A stretch of 10,256 bases of DNA from Candidatus Sumerlaeota bacterium. Its GTDB lineage: Bacteria > Sumerlaeota > Sumerlaeia > JADFCT01. Made by a program: the position numbers and the translations under genes. The DNA lies in NCBI GenBank assembly GCA_026398575.1, contig JAPLSP010000030.1, positions 1 through 10,256 on the forward strand, written 5' to 3'. Of this stretch, positions 1 through 8,371 are shown piece by piece (the first letter of the stretch is position 1; every line of letters starts with the position of its first letter). The notes beneath the pieces are model-generated. The model was given only the letters and a program-made list of their open reading frames with translations. It did no database searches and was not told the DNA's origin.

Positions 1-131
1 TTCTCATTGCCTGCGACAAATGTGTTGTGCTTATCGAGCGGCTATACTGTAAGGCACGCCCAAGATGAACTTGATTGATTTTTAGTGAGTTACGCAAATA
101 AATGCGGGGCCATAATTTTGATAAATAAAGC
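1..131. other. AT-rich non-coding stretch upstream of the nrdJ promoter
   Basis: I see no supportable gene here. All three forward frames close within the first 78 bases, and no start with a ribosome binding site is visible on either strand. The region is richer in A and T than the genes that follow. It contains a short imperfect dyad, CGCA-AATAAA-TGCG at 93-106, of unknown meaning. The end of an upstream gene could occupy the first 50-78 bases, but nothing recognisable supports that. Confidence 0.5.
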
Positions 132-159
132 TTGACTTGCCTGCAATATATAGTATGCT
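132..159 (+). promoter_or_regulatory. Candidate sigma-70-type promoter of nrdJ
   Basis: A -35 hexamer TTGACT (132-137, 5 of 6 to consensus) is followed after 16 bases by a -10 hexamer TATGCT (154-159, 4 of 6). Transcription would start near 166 and leave a leader of about 75 bases before the nrdJ ATG. The first NrdR box covers the spacer and the start of the -10 element, the expected arrangement for repression. TAGTAT at 151-156 is an alternative -10 with a poorer spacing. Confidence 0.55.
141..156 (+). promoter_or_regulatory. NrdR box 1 (upstream operator of nrdJ)
   Basis: The central ten bases, CAATATATAG (144-153), match the NrdR consensus core CWATATATWG at every position; the flanks match less well. 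NrdR is a zinc-finger/ATP-cone repressor that shuts off ribonucleotide reductase genes when dATP is sufficient. It binds paired 16-bp boxes about three helical turns apart. The site overlaps the presumed nrdJ promoter, and a second box sits 32 bp further on. The match, the pairing and the target gene together make this a strong prediction, though binding is inferred. Confidence 0.78.
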
Positions 160-172
160 CCGCCCTCTTCGC

Positions 173-188
173 CTACCACATATTGTAT
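173..188 (+). promoter_or_regulatory. NrdR box 2 (downstream operator of nrdJ)
   Basis: The core CCACATATTG (176-185) matches 8 of 10 positions of the NrdR core consensus. Its phase to box 1 is exactly 32 bp from start to start, with 16 bp between the boxes, which is the spacing usual for NrdR pairs. It lies just after the presumed transcription start. It is weaker than box 1, and its assignment depends mainly on the spacing and on being upstream of a ribonucleotide reductase gene. Confidence 0.68.
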
Positions 189-240
189 GTAGAGCCTTCA
201 TTTCCAGATTTCTCACTATTCTATTACTGGAGCCGCCGAC

Positions 241-3200
241 ATGACCTCGAAAAAAGCCGCTTTGCGCATCGAAAGATGCTTTACGCGCCCCGGACGGAAT
301 CCTTTGGATGCGATTGCTTATGAAACACGATCATCCGTTATTGCCAACCCCGACGGGACCGTCGTCTTTGAAATGAAAGACATCGAGGTCCCTTCGGATT
401 GGTCGCAATTGGCCACGGACATTCTCATTTCGAAATACGTGCGGAAAGCAGGCATTCCCAAAACAGGCCATGAGACTAGCGCGCGGCAAGTCGTCGAACG
501 CATCGTCAAGACCATCCGGCAGACGGGCGAAAAGTTTGGCGGCTATTTTGAATCTGCGAAAGAGGCTCAGACCTTTGAAGACGAGCTTTCTTATATCCTG
601 ATCACGCAGCGCGGCGCCTTCAACTCGCCCGTCTGGTTCAACTGCGGCCTGGGTCATCAGTACGGCGTCAAAGGATCGGACGGCAACTTCGCCTGGAATC
701 CCAAAAAGGATCGCATCGAACCATGCGACGACGCCTACGCGCGCCCGCAATGCTCGGCCTGCTTTATTCAGTCCGTGGACGACAATCTCACCGATATTTT
801 CGATCTCCTGAAGCGCGAATCGCGCATCTTCAAATATGGCTCGGGCACGGGCACCAACTTTTCGGCGATGCGCGGCAAACAGGAAAGCCTCAGCGGCGGC
901 GGCAAATCGTCCGGGCTCATTTCGTTCCTCGAAGTCTTCGACCGCGCCGCCGGCGCCACGAAATCGGGCGGCACCACGCGCCGCGCGGCCAAAATGGTCA
1001 TCCTCAACATGGATCATCCGGAGATCGCGGACTTCATCCGATGGAAGCCGAAGGAAGAGGCCAAGGCGCGCGCGCTGATCGCCGCAGGATATGACTCGGA
1101 TTTCAATGGCGACGCCTATCACACCATCTCCGGTCAGAATTCGAACAACTCCGTGCGCATGACGGATGAATATATCGAGAAGGTCCTCAATGGCGGCGAA
1201 TGGGAGACGCGCTTCCGCACGACCGGCGAGGTTTGCGACCGCATGAAAGCCGCCGATCTCTTCGACCTGATGGCAAAGGGGACTTGGGCGTGCGCCGATC
1301 CGGGCGTGCAGTTCGACACCACGATCAACTCCTGGCACACCTGCCCCAACAGCGGCCGCATCAACGCCTCGAATCCCTGCTCGGAGTTCATGTTCCTCGA
1401 CAACTCGGCTTGCAATCTGGCCTCGATCAATCTGCTCAAGTTCCTGCGCGACGACAACACCTTCGACGTCGAGGGCTTCCGCCACGCCTGCCGCGTCTTC
1501 ATCATGGCGCAGGAAATCCTCGTGGACCTGTCGTCGTATCCGACCGAACCCATCGCGCGCAACAGCCGCGATTTCCGTCCCCTGGGGCTGGGATACGCCA
1601 ATCTCGGGGCCACGCTGATGTCGCTCGGGCTGCCGTATGATTCGCCCGAGGCTCGCGCGTGGTGCGCCGCCGTCACCGCAATCATGACGGGCCATGCCTA
1701 CCGCATGTCGGCCGAACTGGCGCGGCGCAAAAGCCCTTTCAACGAATACGCAAAAAACCGCCAGCCGATGCTGAGCGTGATCGCCAAACATCGCGACAAG
1801 GCGCTGCAGATTCCCGAGGCGCCCGTCCTTGGCCCCCTGCGCGCGGCGGCCATTGCCGATTGGGAAGGCGCGCTGCGCGCGGGCAAGACGCTCGGATTCC
1901 GCAACTCGCAGGTGACTGTCCTGGCGCCGACCGGTACAATCGGTCTCCTGATGGACTGCGACACAACCGGCATCGAGCCGGATTATTCCATCGTCAAGTT
2001 CAAGAAGCTGGCCGGCGGCGGATACTTCAAGATCGTCAACAATTCCGTCGAGCGCGCGCTGCGAACGCTCAAATACGATCCCGATCACAATCGCGCCATC
2101 CTTGAATCCGCCTGCGGCACGCAGCGGCTTTCGGATTCGCCCCATATCAACCGCCAAAGCCTGCTGGACCGCGGTCTCGCGGATGAAGACGTGGACCGCA
2201 TCGAGGCGCGGTTGGGAGGCGCCTTCGATCTGCCCGGCGCCTTCCATCCGGCGGCGCTTGGTGAAGACCTGCTGGCGCGGCTCGATCTGGCGGGATTGGC
2301 CAAGGCCTCCGGGTTGGACGCGCTCATGGCCCTTGGGTTCACGCGCGATCAGATCGAGGAGGCCAGCGAAGTCGTCTGCGGCCGGATGACGGTCGAAGGC
2401 GCGCCATTCCTTGCGCCCGAGCATCTGGCCGTCTTCGATTGCGCATGCAAGTGCGGCGCGGCCGGAACGCGCCTCATCGAGCCGATGGGCCACGTCCGCA
2501 TGATGGCCGCCGCCCAGCCGTTCATTTCCGGCGCCATTTCAAAGACGGTCAACATGCCGGAAGAGACAACGGTCGAAGAGATCAAACACGCCTATCTCGA
2601 AGCCTGGCGCCAGGGACTGAAGGCCATCGCCATCTATCGCGACAACTGCAAGGCCTCGCAACCTTTGACAAGCGGCAAATCGGGCGCCGGCAGGGCCGAA
2701 GCCGAAGACCCCGGCGCGCTGGCGCGCTTGCAGCGTCGCCGCCTGCCCGCCAAGCGCCTGGGCTTCACGCAGGAGGCCGCCGTCGCCGGGCACAAGGTTT
2801 ATCTGCGAACGGGAGAATATGAGAATGGCGAGCTGGGCGAGATATTCATAGACATGCACAAGGAAGGCGCATCGTTCCGCTCACTGATCAACTGCTTCGC
2901 CATCGCCGTCTCGAAGGGCTTGCAATACGGCGTTCCGCTCGAAGATTTCGTCAACACCTTCACCTTCACGCGCTTCGAGCCGCAGGGCATCGTCTCCAAC
3001 CATCCCAACATAAAATTCTGCACGTCGGTCGTGGATTATATCTTCCGCGTCCTCGGCATGGAATACCTTGGGCGCTACGACATCGTACAAGTGCCGCCCA
3101 TCAACGGCGGAAATGAACCGCGCGAGCAGGGGAGCGAGCCGTCAAGCAGCTCGGCCGGCGGCGCGGCGGGCGGAGCAGCGAGTGGGGCAGCGAGCGAGGC

Positions 3201-3405
3201 GGCGGCTTCGAACCCGGCATCGGCTAAAAAAAACAGGACCAAGTCCGCATCAAATCTATCCGTGTCCTATAGCGACCCGCTTCAACAGCAAGTCGCCGGC
3301 ATGATGAGCGATTCGCCGATCTGCGATAAATGCGGCCACTTCACCGTCCGCAGCGGCGCCTGCTACAAGTGCGTGAATTGCGGCAATTCGATTGGGTGTT
3401 CATGA
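241..3405 (+). CDS. nrdJ: Adenosylcobalamin-dependent (class II) ribonucleoside-diphosphate reductase
   Basis: This enzyme reduces ribonucleotides to deoxyribonucleotides in the cytoplasm, using a cobalamin-derived thiyl radical, so it needs neither oxygen nor a separate radical subunit. The catalytic motif NPCSE gives N378, C380 (thiyl radical) and E382. The redox cysteine pair is C174 (in QCSACF; C171 is adjacent) and C391, and the C380-C391 spacing is typical of the family. The phosphate-binding loop PTGTIG is at 563-568, and the NrdJ signature around [11 protein letters not shown] follows. A TSCPD domain lies at about 833-945. An Ala/Gly/Ser-rich linker (about 952-1006) leads to a C-terminal cysteine cluster (C1028, C1031, C1041, C1044, C1047, C1053) that probably relays thioredoxin electrons. 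No N-terminal ATP cone is evident. Its 1054 residues suit the long NrdJ form. ATG 241 has GGAG eight bases upstream, and paired NrdR boxes precede it. Identification is secure. Confidence 0.97.
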   Translation: MTSKKAALRIERCFTRPGRNPLDAIAYETRSSVIANPDGTVVFEMKDIEVPSDWSQLATDILISKYVRKAGIPKTGHETSARQVVERIVKTIRQTGEKFGGYFESAKEAQTFEDELSYILITQRGAFNSPVWFNCGLGHQYGVKGSDGNFAWNPKKDRIEPCDDAYARPQCSACFIQSVDDNLTDIFDLLKRESRIFKYGSGTGTNFSAMRGKQESLSGGGKSSGLISFLEVFDRAAGATKSGGTTRRAAKMVILNMDHPEIADFIRWKPKEEAKARALIAAGYDSDFNGDAYHTISGQNSNNSVRMTDEYIEKVLNGGEWETRFRTTGEVCDRMKAADLFDLMAKGTWACADPGVQFDTTINSWHTCPNSGRINASNPCSEFMFLDNSACNLASINLLKFLRDDNTFDVEGFRHACRVFIMAQEILVDLSSYPTEPIARNSRDFRPLGLGYANLGATLMSLGLPYDSPEARAWCAAVTAIMTGHAYRMSAELARRKSPFNEYAKNRQPMLSVIAKHRDKALQIPEAPVLGPLRAAAIADWEGALRAGKTLGFRNSQVTVLAPTGTIGLLMDCDTTGIEPDYSIVKFKKLAGGGYFKIVNNSVERALRTLKYDPDHNRAILESACGTQRLSDSPHINRQSLLDRGLADEDVDRIEARLGGAFDLPGAFHPAALGEDLLARLDLAGLAKASGLDALMALGFTRDQIEEASEVVCGRMTVEGAPFLAPEHLAVFDCACKCGAAGTRLIEPMGHVRMMAAAQPFISGAISKTVNMPEETTVEEIKHAYLEAWRQGLKAIAIYRDNCKASQPLTSGKSGAGRAEAEDPGALARLQRRRLPAKRLGFTQEAAVAGHKVYLRTGEYENGELGEIFIDMHKEGASFRSLINCFAIAVSKGLQYGVPLEDFVNTFTFTRFEPQGIVSNHPNIKFCTSVVDYIFRVLGMEYLGRYDIVQVPPINGGNEPREQGSEPSSSSAGGAAGGAASGAASEAAASNPASAKKNRTKSASNLSVSYSDPLQQQVAGMMSDSPICDKCGHFTVRSGACYKCVNCGNSIGCS

Positions 3406-3525
3406 GCAGGGAAAGGGCCGTATGATCTTGGATTTTGAATTTCTGGATTTGCAGATTGACTCTCTTGTCATGAACGGAGGAAAATCCCGAAAATAAGTTG
3501 CAGGTCTCGAAAGGAAAACAGGGGT

Positions 3526-3882
3526 TTGACAAAAGTGACAACAAAGATCACTGGCGTTGAAGGCGCGCGCGGTTCTTATGAAGCGCTTTTTCTCGTGGAT
3601 ACCGGCGCCACCGATTCCATGGCGCCCGCCGACGAACTCGCTGCAATTGGAGTCCAGAAATCAGGCAAGACGGCTTATGAGCTTGCTGATGGAAGCATAA
3701 AAGAATACCCATTGGGTTTGGCGAAAATCGAATTCATGGGCGAAATCACCGCAGGACGAATTATTTTTGGCGCCCCGAATTCGGAACCGTTGCTGGGAGT
3801 AACGGCTTTGGAATCCGTGGGTATCATGGTTGATCCCACCAATAAAACCCTCAAGCGTTTGCCCGCGATCCCGCTCAAATAA
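3526..3882 (+). CDS. Small retropepsin-like (clan AA) aspartic protease, single domain
   Basis: A 118-residue cytoplasmic protein with no signal peptide or membrane segment. It has the hallmarks of prokaryotic clan AA aspartic proteases. The catalytic motif is FLVDTGAT (D25, T26, G27). A YELADGS segment (51-57) occupies the flap region. The second hydrophobic-Gly element and PLLGVTALESVGIMVDP (88-104) form the typical C-terminal signature. One domain of this size would have to dimerise, as retroviral protease does, to form an active site. Substrates of these stand-alone proteins are unknown. I chose the TTG at 3526 because AAGGA (3511-3515) sits ten bases upstream; GTG at 3535, with AGGGG ten bases upstream, is a nearly equal alternative and keeps the whole domain. 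No ATG is available. The gene lies 120 bp after nrdJ with no clear terminator between, so read-through is possible. It converges on the alpha-2-macroglobulin gene. Confidence 0.85.
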   Translation: MTKVTTKITGVEGARGSYEALFLVDTGATDSMAPADELAAIGVQKSGKTAYELADGSIKEYPLGLAKIEFMGEITAGRIIFGAPNSEPLLGVTALESVGIMVDPTNKTLKRLPAIPLK

Positions 3883-3883
3883 A

Positions 3884-3911
3884 AGGCATTTTCGTTACTG
3901 CCTAGCTTTTT
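3884..3911. terminator. Candidate bidirectional terminator between convergent genes
   Basis: A five-base-pair stem, AGGCA (3884-3888) with TGCCT (3899-3903), encloses a ten-base loop and is followed by AGC and five T on the + strand. Read on the - strand, the same stem ends in TTTTA. It fills the 39-bp gap between the protease stop and the alpha-2-macroglobulin stop, where a shared terminator is expected. The stem is short and GC-poor, so it may be weak. Confidence 0.4.
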
Positions 3912-3921
3912 GCATACTCCT

Positions 3922-6900
3922 TTACTTCGCCGTAATCGTCGCCTTCAGCGGGTCGCACCATTTCTTTTCTTCGGGTGTGTAGTAGAGATATGCGCGGCTG
4001 GCGGGGCCGGAGTAAACGCCGGGCGCGGCGGCGATGCAGCTGATGACGATTTCACGCTCGGCTTTGGGTTCGAGCGCGCGATAGTAGATCGCCACGTCGC
4101 GTCCGCGAACTTCGTAAAATGAGAACTTGCCGGCCTTGACCGCTTCCTTGAGCTGCTCGTGGCGCGGCTCCAGGCCGCCCGGCAAGCCGATGATCGCCAT
4201 CGTCATCGGCAGACCTTCGTCTTTCGTGTTGCGCAGACGCGCGATCACGTCCACCGGATCGCCTTCCTTGATTGTCTGCGCCGTCGCCAGTCGGGTTTCG
4301 ATTGTCTGCGGCGTCGCCAGCCTCGTTACCAGTTCGAGCGGGCATCCTGCGGCGTCGGCGGGTTTCTCGGCTTGATATTCGATCGCCAGGCTATAGGGCA
4401 TCGGCGAACCGTCTTTCATCGCCAGCGCGATCTTATGCTCGCCCGGATTAAGCGCGCCCCCAAGTTTCTTGAATTCGAGCGCGCCGTCGGTGTCTTTCGT
4501 GAAGGCGACTTTTTCGATCTCCTTGCCGTCCACCGAGAGGACCAGCGCGCCGTCGCTTTTCGGACGCGCGCGCGATTTGTCGTATTCGACGATGGCCTTG
4601 AGCGCCAGGATCGTGGATTGCGTCGAGCCGAAGCGGCCGCCTTCGCATTCCTTGCAGAGCCACTTCATCGCTTTTTCGACGGCGCCCGCGTAGGCGCCGT
4701 CGCTGAGCCACGCCAGCACGGTCAGCGAGGCGGTTTCGATCAGGAGCGATTGTCCGCCCGAGCGCGTGATCGTAGTCTTGGCGCCTTTGATCGAGCCGTC
4801 CTTGTCCTGCATCGCCGCCAAATGCTTGAGCAGCGGCGCGGCGTCATCCTTGCGTTTGGTTTCGGCGAGCGCGCCCGCTGCCAGAGCGATCAGATACGGG
4901 TCCTCGGATTTCGATGCGGCGTCGCGCTGCGCGTCGAGTTCCTTGACGATGTCTTTTTCGCCCGCGCGCGCCAAAGCCCACGTGATGTAGGCGTTGGTGA
5001 TGTCATCGGGCGCGCCGCCGAAGGAATCGAGCGCGCGCGGATTTTTCTGAAAACCGCCTTTGCCGTCGCGCCGCTTCAGCAGCCATTCGCGCGTGCGCTC
5101 CATCATCTTCGGGTCCACCGGCTGCAGGTCCTTCATGTCGTTGAATTCGAGCAGGCCATAAGCGGTCAGCGCTTCATGTCCCGGATCGCCGCCGAACCAT
5201 TCATATCCCTTGTCCTTGCACTCGTAACCCGTAAGGCGCTTATAACCGGCGGCCAGTTTCTCGCGGCTGCGCGTGATGAGCGCGGGATCAACGCCCTGGT
5301 GCGTCGTGAAATATTGCATCGCCATAACGAGCGGATAGTTGGATGAGCTGGTCTGCTCGAAGCATCCGCAAGGATCGCGGATCATCGCTTCGAGCGCCTT
5401 GGTCAGATTACCGAGCGGCGTCGGATAAACGGCCAACTGCGCCGTCATGCCGCCTTCGGTCAGGCTCTTCGGGATTGTGATACTGTGCGAAATTTCCTTT
5501 TCAAGCATGCCGCCAAAGCTCAGCGCGATCGGGAAGCCCAGCGGGCGCACGGGTACCGTCCGCGTGACGTTGTCGGTGAACTCTCCGCTGCTGGCCGTGA
5601 CGACCAGTTCGCTCAGGCCCGCTTGATCCTTGATCGTAGCTGGCACAACGACGCGCATGCGCGAATGCGGCGCCAGCGTGACGTGATCGCCGAATTTGCC
5701 AATCGTTACGCCCGCATTCGCCGATGCGACTACCACCGCGTCCATGGGCTTGTCGGTTTCATTGATGAGCGCTATCGGCATGTCAACTTTGTCGCCAGCG
5801 GTAACTTCAAGCGGCGCCTTGGCTTCGACGTAGAACGGGCGGCGCGACTCAATGACCGCGTCGTTCGAGCCAAGAACGCCGTCGTTCGTATAGGCGTCGG
5901 CCTGCGCGCGGAAGGTCGTCACCGAATCCGAGAGATCGAACGTGACGGAAGTCTCGCCACTGTTGTCCGTCGCGATGGCCGCGCTCCAATAAAGCGTTTC
6001 GGCGAAATCCACGCGGTCGTTCGGTTGGCGGTTGGGGCGCGCCGCATGGGCGAATTCGCGCGCGACAACCCAACCGGCGGGCAGCGCCTCCCCGGCTACT
6101 ACGAGTTCGTCCGCCGCTATTCTTCTGAGTTTTCCCATCGCCTGGGCTGGCTTGCCTTCGGGGGCAATTCTTTGAGCCAACTCTTTTTCTGCTATCATAT
6201 CTTTAGCTTTGGGTCCGGCAGGTCTTTCCTTGGCGGGTTCAGGCTTGGCGGCGGGAGCAGGCATAAGGGCGGGAGGCGGAACGGCCGCGAGAGGCTGCCG
6301 GGCCGGCATTTTCGCTACTTCAATCTTGCCTGCTTTTTTCTGGTCTAATTCAGCCACTTTTAGTTTTTCGACGTTGTCCCCCAGCGCCAGATTATCTACT
6401 CTCTCTTCAACCGCCCAGCGAGCATTGCCCTCGCGCATCATCCCGAAGAACCTGGCGCCGCCGGCTGCCGTTACTGGTTGCGGCGGCGGCGCAATGGTCT
6501 CCGCCAACACGCGCCGCGCCGCGTCGCTGTATTGCTTCTTGAATTCTTCCACCTTCATGAACGAGAAGCGCCGCCAGCCTTGCGTCCCGAGCAGCAAATC
6601 GAGTGCGCGCGAAGGCTTGACCGCGCCACCCTTGATCGCCGTGCTCGCGTCATCAGCCAGATAAACCGCCGCATCCGCCAACTCGCGCACTTCGGATTCG
6701 ATGAATACCTGCGCGGGCAGGCGCGGCGCCTGCTCGCGCTTCTCGACCATCTCCAGCAGCGCGTCATCCGTCACGGTCAGCGCGACAAAGCCGGGCGCGG
6801 GCTTGCCCGTGGCGGCGTCGGTGGTTTTGATTTTCAACGTTGTCTTTTCTCCAGGAATATAGGCGGTCCGATCTTGCTCGATGGCCACCTTCACCTTCGT

Positions 6901-8229
6901 GGCCGGTTCGCGATAGATCAGCCGCTCTGCGCGTGGCAGGCCCGTTCCGTCATACACCGTTACGCGCAGCACGCCGCAGATTTCCTTGGGGATGCTGAAA
7001 CTATACCAAATCTCGCGCGGATTGATTTTCCCGGTGACGGATCGCAATCTTGGGGAGCCTTGCGCGATCTTGCGTTCGCGCTGGCTCAGGAGGACGATGC
7101 CGGCGTCTTGACCGGCTGATGCGACTGCGACAAGAAGCGGCTCGCCGGGACCGAAGCGGTCTTTCAGCGCATGAAGAATATAGCCTTCGGTCGCCTTGGG
7201 CAGATCGGCTTTCGTGGTGATGATCCACGGCTCGATGACTTGCAGGACATAAGCATCGCCCGCCTGCGGCGTGAAGACAAAACTGCCGCGCCCCTCGTGC
7301 TCGGTTTTCGCGGTCAGGAGCGCCGCGCCTTTCGAGTCGCGCAGTTCCACCGTCACATCGGCGGGGCGTCCATTCGGAGCGATCGCCTCGAAATAAATGC
7401 GGTTCTCGAATCCCGCCACCAGATCGCCGCCCTCGGGATACGCCTTCAGGTCCACCTTGGCGACAAGGATGGGAATCGTCTTGGCCGCCGTCTCGATCAC
7501 GCCGCCGTCCTCGATGGCGAATGACAGCGTGCCGTCTCCTTCGATGATCGTTTGGGGGAGTTTGAAGCGCGCCGTGGCGTAGCCGCGTTCGTCTATCTTC
7601 ACCTCGCCGCGCCAGGCTTCGGCTTGGTCCACGCGCGCCACAACGCCTGCCTTTGCGCCCGCCGGAATGCCGCCTTCCGATCGCGTGGCCTGGAGCGTCG
7701 CCGATACTTCATCACCCGGCCCGTAGCCTTCGCGCGCGAACTCGATCTGTGTGCGCAGCCGCTTCTGGCGATAGGCGCGGATGTTGAACGAGCGCTCCGC
7801 CGGCGGACATCCAACGCTGGGGAAGGCGACCTTGACTTTATAGTCGCCGCCCGCGACCGAATCATCAATAGTCCATTTATATCCAAGCGCGCTATTCTGG
7901 AGGTTTGAGCTCCCCTGCGCGATTGCATCGCCTTTGGGCGAGATGATTTCGATCTGCGCCCAGCCGTTCACCGCCAGCGGCTTGCGCGTCATGGCATGAA
8001 GCACAATGGCGCGCACATAAACCGTCTCGCCCGGCTTGTAGATCGGCTTGTCGGTCGAGACGCTCCCCAGATAACGGTTTTCGCCGCCGAGGAGTTTGGT
8101 CAGTTCCTCACCGACCGGGGTGGGCTTGTTTTGCGCGGCGATGGCGACCAGCAGCCCTAGCGCAATAGAGATGATGCCGATGGCGCCCAGAATGGCGCGA
8201 TGGCGCAAAAATACCCAGACCTTTTTCAT
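3922..8229 (-). CDS. Alpha-2-macroglobulin family protein (periplasmic protease trap)
   Basis: A 1435-residue exported protein. Bacterial alpha-2-macroglobulins entrap foreign proteases: cleavage of a bait region triggers collapse and covalent capture through an internal thioester. A hydrophobic segment (about 12-32) is a signal peptide or membrane anchor. It lacks a lipobox cysteine, unlike the E. coli lipoprotein homologue. The MG2 domain starts near 55 (STDKPIYKPGETVYVRA). An LLGTQGWRRF segment lies near 545. A Pro/Ala-rich stretch (about 640-676) may be the bait or a linker. The A2M core domain begins near 738 (ETLYWSAAIATD...TTFRAQADAYT). The thioester motif C956-F-E-Q959 is intact and followed by an alpha-helical thioester domain to about 1230. 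The C-terminal part contains a ten-residue tandem duplication (1302-1321). ATG 8229 is preceded by GGGAGGAG at eight-base spacing. No penicillin-binding protein 1C gene, the usual partner, is in view. Family assignment is firm; the physiological target is inferred. Confidence 0.94.
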   Translation of the reverse strand: MKKVWVFLRHRAILGAIGIISIALGLLVAIAAQNKPTPVGEELTKLLGGENRYLGSVSTDKPIYKPGETVYVRAIVLHAMTRKPLAVNGWAQIEIISPKGDAIAQGSSNLQNSALGYKWTIDDSVAGGDYKVKVAFPSVGCPPAERSFNIRAYRQKRLRTQIEFAREGYGPGDEVSATLQATRSEGGIPAGAKAGVVARVDQAEAWRGEVKIDERGYATARFKLPQTIIEGDGTLSFAIEDGGVIETAAKTIPILVAKVDLKAYPEGGDLVAGFENRIYFEAIAPNGRPADVTVELRDSKGAALLTAKTEHEGRGSFVFTPQAGDAYVLQVIEPWIITTKADLPKATEGYILHALKDRFGPGEPLLVAVASAGQDAGIVLLSQRERKIAQGSPRLRSVTGKINPREIWYSFSIPKEICGVLRVTVYDGTGLPRAERLIYREPATKVKVAIEQDRTAYIPGEKTTLKIKTTDAATGKPAPGFVALTVTDDALLEMVEKREQAPRLPAQVFIESEVRELADAAVYLADDASTAIKGGAVKPSRALDLLLGTQGWRRFSFMKVEEFKKQYSDAARRVLAETIAPPPQPVTAAGGARFFGMMREGNARWAVEERVDNLALGDNVEKLKVAELDQKKAGKIEVAKMPARQPLAAVPPPALMPAPAAKPEPAKERPAGPKAKDMIAEKELAQRIAPEGKPAQAMGKLRRIAADELVVAGEALPAGWVVAREFAHAARPNRQPNDRVDFAETLYWSAAIATDNSGETSVTFDLSDSVTTFRAQADAYTNDGVLGSNDAVIESRRPFYVEAKAPLEVTAGDKVDMPIALINETDKPMDAVVVASANAGVTIGKFGDHVTLAPHSRMRVVVPATIKDQAGLSELVVTASSGEFTDNVTRTVPVRPLGFPIALSFGGMLEKEISHSITIPKSLTEGGMTAQLAVYPTPLGNLTKALEAMIRDPCGCFEQTSSSNYPLVMAMQYFTTHQGVDPALITRSREKLAAGYKRLTGYECKDKGYEWFGGDPGHEALTAYGLLEFNDMKDLQPVDPKMMERTREWLLKRRDGKGGFQKNPRALDSFGGAPDDITNAYITWALARAGEKDIVKELDAQRDAASKSEDPYLIALAAGALAETKRKDDAAPLLKHLAAMQDKDGSIKGAKTTITRSGGQSLLIETASLTVLAWLSDGAYAGAVEKAMKWLCKECEGGRFGSTQSTILALKAIVEYDKSRARPKSDGALVLSVDGKEIEKVAFTKDTDGALEFKKLGGALNPGEHKIALAMKDGSPMPYSLAIEYQAEKPADAAGCPLELVTRLATPQTIETRLATAQTIKEGDPVDVIARLRNTKDEGLPMTMAIIGLPGGLEPRHEQLKEAVKAGKFSFYEVRGRDVAIYYRALEPKAEREIVISCIAAAPGVYSGPASRAYLYYTPEEKKWCDPLKATITAK
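4267..4326 (-). repeat. 30-bp in-frame tandem duplication inside the alpha-2-macroglobulin gene
   Basis: Two adjacent 30-bp units agree at 24 of 30 positions, including a run of 11 identical bases and one of 9. They encode TRLATPQTIE (1302-1311) and TRLATAQTIK (1312-1321). The duplication is a multiple of three and leaves the frame intact. It sits at the boundary leading into the C-terminal domain, probably in a loop or linker strand. Confidence 0.85.
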
Positions 8230-8273
8230 AGCATTTTCTCCTCCCGAAAATGATGAGCCAAAGGGACGTTAAC

Positions 8274-8302
8274 ATTGTAATGCGAGGCGCTTGGATGAAA
8301 TT
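8274..8302 (-). promoter_or_regulatory. Candidate promoter of the alpha-2-macroglobulin gene
   Basis: On the minus strand a good -10 hexamer, TACAAT, occupies 8279-8274, about 45 bases before the ATG at 8229. The -35 region 17 bases upstream (8302-8297, AATTTC) is poor, so an activator or another sigma factor may be needed. A TCGCATT heptamer lies directly against the -10 element on the same strand. Confidence 0.35.
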
Positions 8303-8320
8303 AAATACCTGCATCCCGCA

Positions 8321-8336
8321 GATACTATCCAGTATC
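8321..8336. repeat. Perfect hairpin GATACT-ATCC-AGTATC in the divergent spacer
   Basis: A perfect six-base-pair inverted repeat with a four-base loop lies midway between the two divergent genes. A second, smaller stem (CTGC 8309-8312 with GCAG 8318-8321) abuts it, and its loop also contains ATCC. There is no T tract, so it is not a typical terminator. A protein-binding dyad upstream of the alpha-2-macroglobulin promoter is one possible reading. Confidence 0.4.
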
Positions 8337-8371
8337 CTTCATTTCCTTAGACGCTGGTTCTCTTAAAGAGT

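Noticed and set aside
93..106. CGCA-AATAAA-TGCG dyad as another copy of the TCGCAT operator
   Set aside because: The arms are only four bases, the spacing differs and the flanking bases do not match the 8372-8398 palindrome.
1..240. Possible cobalamin riboswitch upstream of the B12-dependent reductase
   Set aside because: No B12-box-like sequence or multi-helix fold of the expected length is visible, and the leader after the presumed transcription start is only about 75 bases.
132..323. 63-codon open frame overlapping the nrdJ start
   Set aside because: It lies across the promoter, NrdR boxes and start of nrdJ in another frame and shows no ribosome binding site or family features.
331..2493. 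720-codon open frame antisense to nrdJ
   Set aside because: It is fully antisense to a confidently identified gene, its product is rich in Arg, Ala, Asp and His without any domain, and such long mirror frames are common opposite GC-rich coding sequence with a strong third-position bias.
3422..3496. 24-codon open frame (MILDFEFLDLQIDSLVMNGG...) between nrdJ and the protease
   Set aside because: It has only a poorly spaced AAAGGG upstream and no recognisable features, and AT-rich spacers of this size produce such frames by chance. Conservation in relatives would be needed to revive it.
3460..3525. Upstream extension of the aspartic protease frame
   Set aside because: The frame is open from 3460 but has no ATG, GTG or TTG codon before 3526, and the conserved domain begins after the TTG.
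4159..5346. 395-codon open frame antisense to the alpha-2-macroglobulin gene
   Set aside because: It is opposite the conserved thioester and C-terminal domains, has Arg-rich composition and no ribosome binding site or domain.
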